In this document: piece after piece, positions 61,292 to 64,000 of the stretch | How positions within the stretch are numbered: the stretch's first letter is position 1 | How the letters are laid out: each line of letters opens with the position of its first letter | Assembly: GCA_019090615.1 (NCBI GenBank) | Contig: JAHRVQ010000052.1 | Location: 1-64,000 of the forward strand | Direction: 5' to 3' | DNA: 64,000 nucleotides | From: Pseudomonadales bacterium | Lineage (GTDB): Bacteria; Pseudomonadota; Gammaproteobacteria; Pseudomonadales; Azotimanducaceae | Position numbers and translations under genes: made by a program | Notes under the pieces: model-generated | What the model saw: the letters and a program-made list of their open reading frames with translations, nothing else | What the model was told of the DNA's origin: nothing | Database searches by the model: none

Positions 61292-61565
61292 TATCTGCTC
61301 CGGCGACTATTTACCAAACAGCATTATCATTATGCTAAATAAGAACGTCAACTTATTTTTTTGGCATCAACCATATACCTGGCAACAGGCACTTTCGCCA
61401 AGCGTCTAATCGGCACCGAGATTAAAATGCAGCTTGCATCGAAACCACCAGGCAGCGCACACTGTGCCAGCAACTGAGTCTGCATTTCAGGGTCTCTAAT
61501 CGGGACCTTCAATCGAACCAGCCGCACAAAAAACGCAATCGCCAGCGCCAAACAGGATATATTTT

Positions 61566-62420
61566 ATGTCAACACCGCCTCAGGACTTTGAACAATTATT
61601 AGCAGCACGCTTTGGCACTCTGACGCAGCATAATGCTGCCGAATCGCCCGCTACTGGCAGCAAGACAATCGACCTGCTTATGCAACACCGTACTCACCGC
61701 AGCTATCTCGACCAGCCGATTAGCCAGGCAACGTTGGATACAATCCTCGCCTGCACCTTATCGGCGCCTTCAAAATCTGACCTTCAGCAGGTCAGCATCG
61801 TGCAGGTTGAACAGCCAGATTTGCGGCAAAAAATAGCCGCACTAATTCCAGCCATGCCATGGATTGGCAAAGCACCGGTATTCCTGATTTTCCTCGCCGA
61901 TGGCCATCGTATAGAGCGGATTTGCCAGCAACGTGGCCTGCCATTTGCCAACGACAACCTGGATAATTTTGTCGCCGCCATCAGCGATGCAAGCCTGGCG
62001 TTACAAAACACCATTACTGCCGCAGAAGCCATGGGCATAGGCACCTGCCCTATCAGTGTTATACGGGATCATATGGCAACCATTGCTGAACTGCTGCAAC
62101 TGCCCAGCCGCGTAGTACCGCTGGCCGGTCTTTGTATGGGTTATCCTGCCCGCACGGGTTTTGTCAGCATGCGCCTGCCACCTGCGGTTGTGGTCCATAA
62201 AAATCGTTATGACCAAAGTCAGATGGATGAAAACATCGATGCCTACGACCAGCGTCGGGATGAACGATTCAGCATCCCAACAGCCAATCAGAAATACACC
62301 GACAAATTGGGTGTAGCAGAATTTTACGGCTGGTCAGAAGACAAGGCCCGCCAGATGTCAAAGCCCGAACGTGCCGGAGTGGGCGACTTTGTACGCGCTA
62401 AGGGGTTTTCTTTAAGCTAA
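61566..62420 (+). CDS. Nitroreductase-family flavoprotein
   Basis: A 284-residue FMN-binding protein of the nitroreductase fold. H-R-T-H-R-S-Y-L-D-Q-P-I (43-54) is the first phosphate-binding motif, APVFLIFLADGHR and the AEAMGIGTCPISVIR segment follow, and GLCMGYPAR completes the site. Such enzymes reduce nitro groups, quinones or free flavin and could serve the flavin-dependent monooxygenases of the window. An AGGA site precedes the ATG. It is divergent from the TauD-type gene; 61292-61565 holds both promoters and no gene I accept. Confidence 0.92.
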   Translation: MSTPPQDFEQLLAARFGTLTQHNAAESPATGSKTIDLLMQHRTHRSYLDQPISQATLDTILACTLSAPSKSDLQQVSIVQVEQPDLRQKIAALIPAMPWIGKAPVFLIFLADGHRIERICQQRGLPFANDNLDNFVAAISDASLALQNTITAAEAMGIGTCPISVIRDHMATIAELLQLPSRVVPLAGLCMGYPARTGFVSMRLPPAVVVHKNRYDQSQMDENIDAYDQRRDERFSIPTANQKYTDKLGVAEFYGWSEDKARQMSKPERAGVGDFVRAKGFSLS

Positions 62421-62521
62421 TACCGGCCACCTGGCCTACCATATCTATCCAAAATGGCAACTATCATAAAACCAGAAGTCGTATTAACAAACCGGCCGAA
62501 CATCACTACGGAGACAAAGCG

Positions 62522-63397
62522 ATGAAAAAAATTATGCTGTTAGTGGGCTGTTTACTAACCCTGGCCATCGGGGGTTTCGTTTATGTTAACCACGCCACTA
62601 ATGGTATTGTTGGATTTTATGCTTGGAAAGCCCTTACTGGTTCGGGCAAAGCACAGCATACAAAACTTAACGGCATCGATCTCTACTTTGAAACTTATGG
62701 CGAGAACAACCACGCCGGCACTCAGGTGCTGGTAATGCATGGCGGTACGGCATTCCTCGAAACCATGCACCACCAAATCCGTGCCCTGGCCAAAACTCAT
62801 CGGGTCATCGCGCCGGATAGCCGCGCTCACGGACGCTCAACTGACGCCCCAGATGTGCCAATTTCTTATACCCAGATGGCAGATGATATGGTGGACCTAC
62901 TGGATTACCTTGACATTAAACAGGTCGATATTTTTGGCTGGAGCGATGGTGGCAATATTGGCATCGATATGGCTATTCGTTATCCAGACAGGGTTAATCG
63001 ACTGGTGACTTTTGGCTCAAACTTCCACCATAATGGGCTGATTCCAACTGCCCCGGATGATACCTCAACAACCTCAGCTGACCACCCAGCCTGGGAATCA
63101 GTACGCTCATTTTATCAATCTGTCGCCAGTAACCCTGAATATTGGCCGGTTTTCCACGGCAAATTAATGACCATGTGGGCTGAAATGCCTACTTTGACTG
63201 AAAAACACCTGGCACAAATCCAGGCCCCCACTTTAGTTATGGCCGGCGAGTTTGATGGTATTCGCGAAGATCATACCCGCGCCCTGGCTGCGGCTATTGC
63301 CAATCACCGATTAATAATCGTTACCGGCGAGGATCATTTTGCACCACTTATGGCACCAGAAACGGTGACACCGCATGTGGTGAAATTTTTACAATAG
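62522..63397 (+). CDS. Membrane-anchored or exported alpha/beta hydrolase
   Basis: A 291-residue alpha/beta hydrolase with an N-terminal hydrophobic segment (4-21) preceded by two lysines. The signal could be an anchor; a weak L-V-G-C10 lipobox seems too close to the start. Catalytic features are V-M-H-G-G-T-A (oxyanion), PDSRAHGRS, the elbow G-W-S141-D-G-G, and GEDHFAPLMAPE with the histidine. The fold resembles haloperoxidase and esterase-like enzymes. It lies 100 bases after the nitroreductase, and a CGGAG site precedes the ATG. Confidence 0.88.
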   Translation: MKKIMLLVGCLLTLAIGGFVYVNHATNGIVGFYAWKALTGSGKAQHTKLNGIDLYFETYGENNHAGTQVLVMHGGTAFLETMHHQIRALAKTHRVIAPDSRAHGRSTDAPDVPISYTQMADDMVDLLDYLDIKQVDIFGWSDGGNIGIDMAIRYPDRVNRLVTFGSNFHHNGLIPTAPDDTSTTSADHPAWESVRSFYQSVASNPEYWPVFHGKLMTMWAEMPTLTEKHLAQIQAPTLVMAGEFDGIREDHTRALAAAIANHRLIIVTGEDHFAPLMAPETVTPHVVKFLQ

Positions 63398-63425
63398 AGC
63401 CTCTAACGCCTGCGCTAGTCACGGC

Positions 63426-64000
63426 TTAATTCACCAACTCAAGTTTCTGCCGCAGGGCATAGTCCTGATCTAACAACAAACTAATCCTCTCTAATAGAAT
63501 GTCTGCCTGGTAAGGCTTACGGATAATATTCTGACTAGGTATATCATTGCCGTTCTGCACGGCCTCATCAGCAAACCCACTCACAAGTTGTATTGTGACT
63601 TCAGGGTATTCTGCCTGCACAATACTGGACAATTTGTAACCGTCCATTTCCGGCATAACAATATCAGAAAGTAGTAGATCTACTGCAGCCTGTTGCAATA
63701 GCTCGAGCGCCTGCCGACCGCTACTGGCGCAAACAACGTGATAACCGGCATTACTTAGAATTTCTCGGGCAAGATCAAGCAATGCAATTTCATCATCTAC
63801 AATTAAAATTGTCTCACTGCCGTGGCGTCTAATATCCGAATGCAGCTCTTGTGTATGAACGACGTCGACCGATGATGAATACCTGGGAAAATATAAGGAA
63901 AAAGTAGTGCCTTCATCAATACGCGAGCTCACATCAATCGCGCCCTGGCTACGTTGCATAAAACTATAAACTTGGGTAAGGCCCAATCCGGTACCATGGC
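63426..64000 (-). CDS. Hybrid sensor histidine kinase, C-terminal part (cut by window end)
   Basis: Only the C-terminal 190 or so residues are visible; the gene continues beyond 64000. The start of the visible part reads HGTGLGLTQVY, the G2 box of the kinase ATP-binding domain, followed by EGTTFSLYFPRY. Then comes a receiver domain: ILIVDDE, phospho-acceptor aspartate in L-L-S-D-I-V-M-P-E-M-D-G, LVSGF, and the lysine in I-I-R-K-P-Y. A REC domain after the kinase makes it a hybrid enzyme. The internal TTG start at 63986 is only an artefact of the cut. Its stop is 28 bases from the convergent hydrolase. Confidence 0.93.
   Translation of the reverse strand, partial: HGTGLGLTQVYSFMQRSQGAIDVSSRIDEGTTFSLYFPRYSSSVDVVHTQELHSDIRRHGSETILIVDDEIALLDLAREILSNAGYHVVCASSGRQALELLQQAAVDLLLSDIVMPEMDGYKLSSIVQAEYPEVTIQLVSGFADEAVQNGNDIPSQNIIRKPYQADILLERISLLLDQDYALRQKLELVN

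Noticed and set aside
61348-61551. Minus-strand 67-codon frame between the TauD-type and nitroreductase genes
   Set aside because: It overlaps the divergent promoter region, has no ribosome binding site, and shows no family resemblance.

Overview
The window looks like a chromosomal catabolic region of a Gram-negative, probably marine gammaproteobacterium. The evidence is six full-length TonB-dependent outer-membrane receptors, several lipoprotein or Sec signal peptides, moderate GC, and a dense set of oxygenases, CoA-thioester enzymes and hydrolases. The style recalls Cellvibrionales/Spongiibacteraceae, but that placement is an impression and not a computed result. I see no rRNA, tRNA, integrase, transposase, phage gene or CRISPR array.

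Layout. 0-5.3 kb: a degraded repeat zone, then a minus-strand four-gene module (DUF2946-like protein, TonB receptor, sialidase-fold protein, TlpA-like thioredoxin) that looks metal related. 5.3-13.7 kb: a GFA protein and an alpha/beta hydrolase, then a plus-strand run with a tandem-hotdog thioesterase, a metallo-beta-lactamase-fold hydrolase, two Baeyer-Villiger-type flavoprotein monooxygenases and a carboxylesterase between them. 13.7-17.6 kb: a 1.5 kb gene-free stretch and a TonB receptor with an apparently non-canonical start. 17.9-33.9 kb (minus strand): a shortened porin-like protein, UspA, two amidohydrolases, a D-aminoacylase-like amidohydrolase, an enoyl-CoA hydratase-family protein, two tandem paralogous TonB receptors and a Nudix hydrolase. 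34-45 kb (plus strand): an amidohydrolase paralogue, a TetR regulator, a DUF5916 outer-membrane protein, a cytochrome P450, two class III CoA-transferases and an HsaA-like flavin monooxygenase. 45-51 kb: an SDR, a TonB receptor, a DUF2889 protein, a second esterase and a MaoC-like protein. 51.6-53.9 kb: an operon of three unrecognised lipoproteins. 54.3-63.4 kb: alpha/beta hydrolases, two luciferase-like monooxygenases, a two-component Rieske dioxygenase with a small companion protein, a TauD-type dioxygenase and a nitroreductase. The right edge cuts a hybrid histidine kinase.

How the parts may work together (inference): TonB receptors import a hydrophobic or cyclic substrate. P450, Rieske, luciferase-like and Baeyer-Villiger oxygenases oxidise rings. 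Esterases, amidohydrolases and the MBL-fold hydrolase open esters, lactones or ring-cleavage products. CoA-transferases, hydratases, SDR and thioesterase carry the products toward central metabolism. The substrate cannot be read from sequence.

Two things stand out beyond the enzymes. One is the three-lipoprotein operon, whose first two proteins are paralogues and each appear to be built from two copies of a repeat ending in an A/T-T-G-x-A-A motif. The other is a pervasive pattern of short perfect tandem duplications (7-29 bp units), many starting at or within a few bases of stop codons, plus a perfect 38-bp palindrome after the P450 gene.
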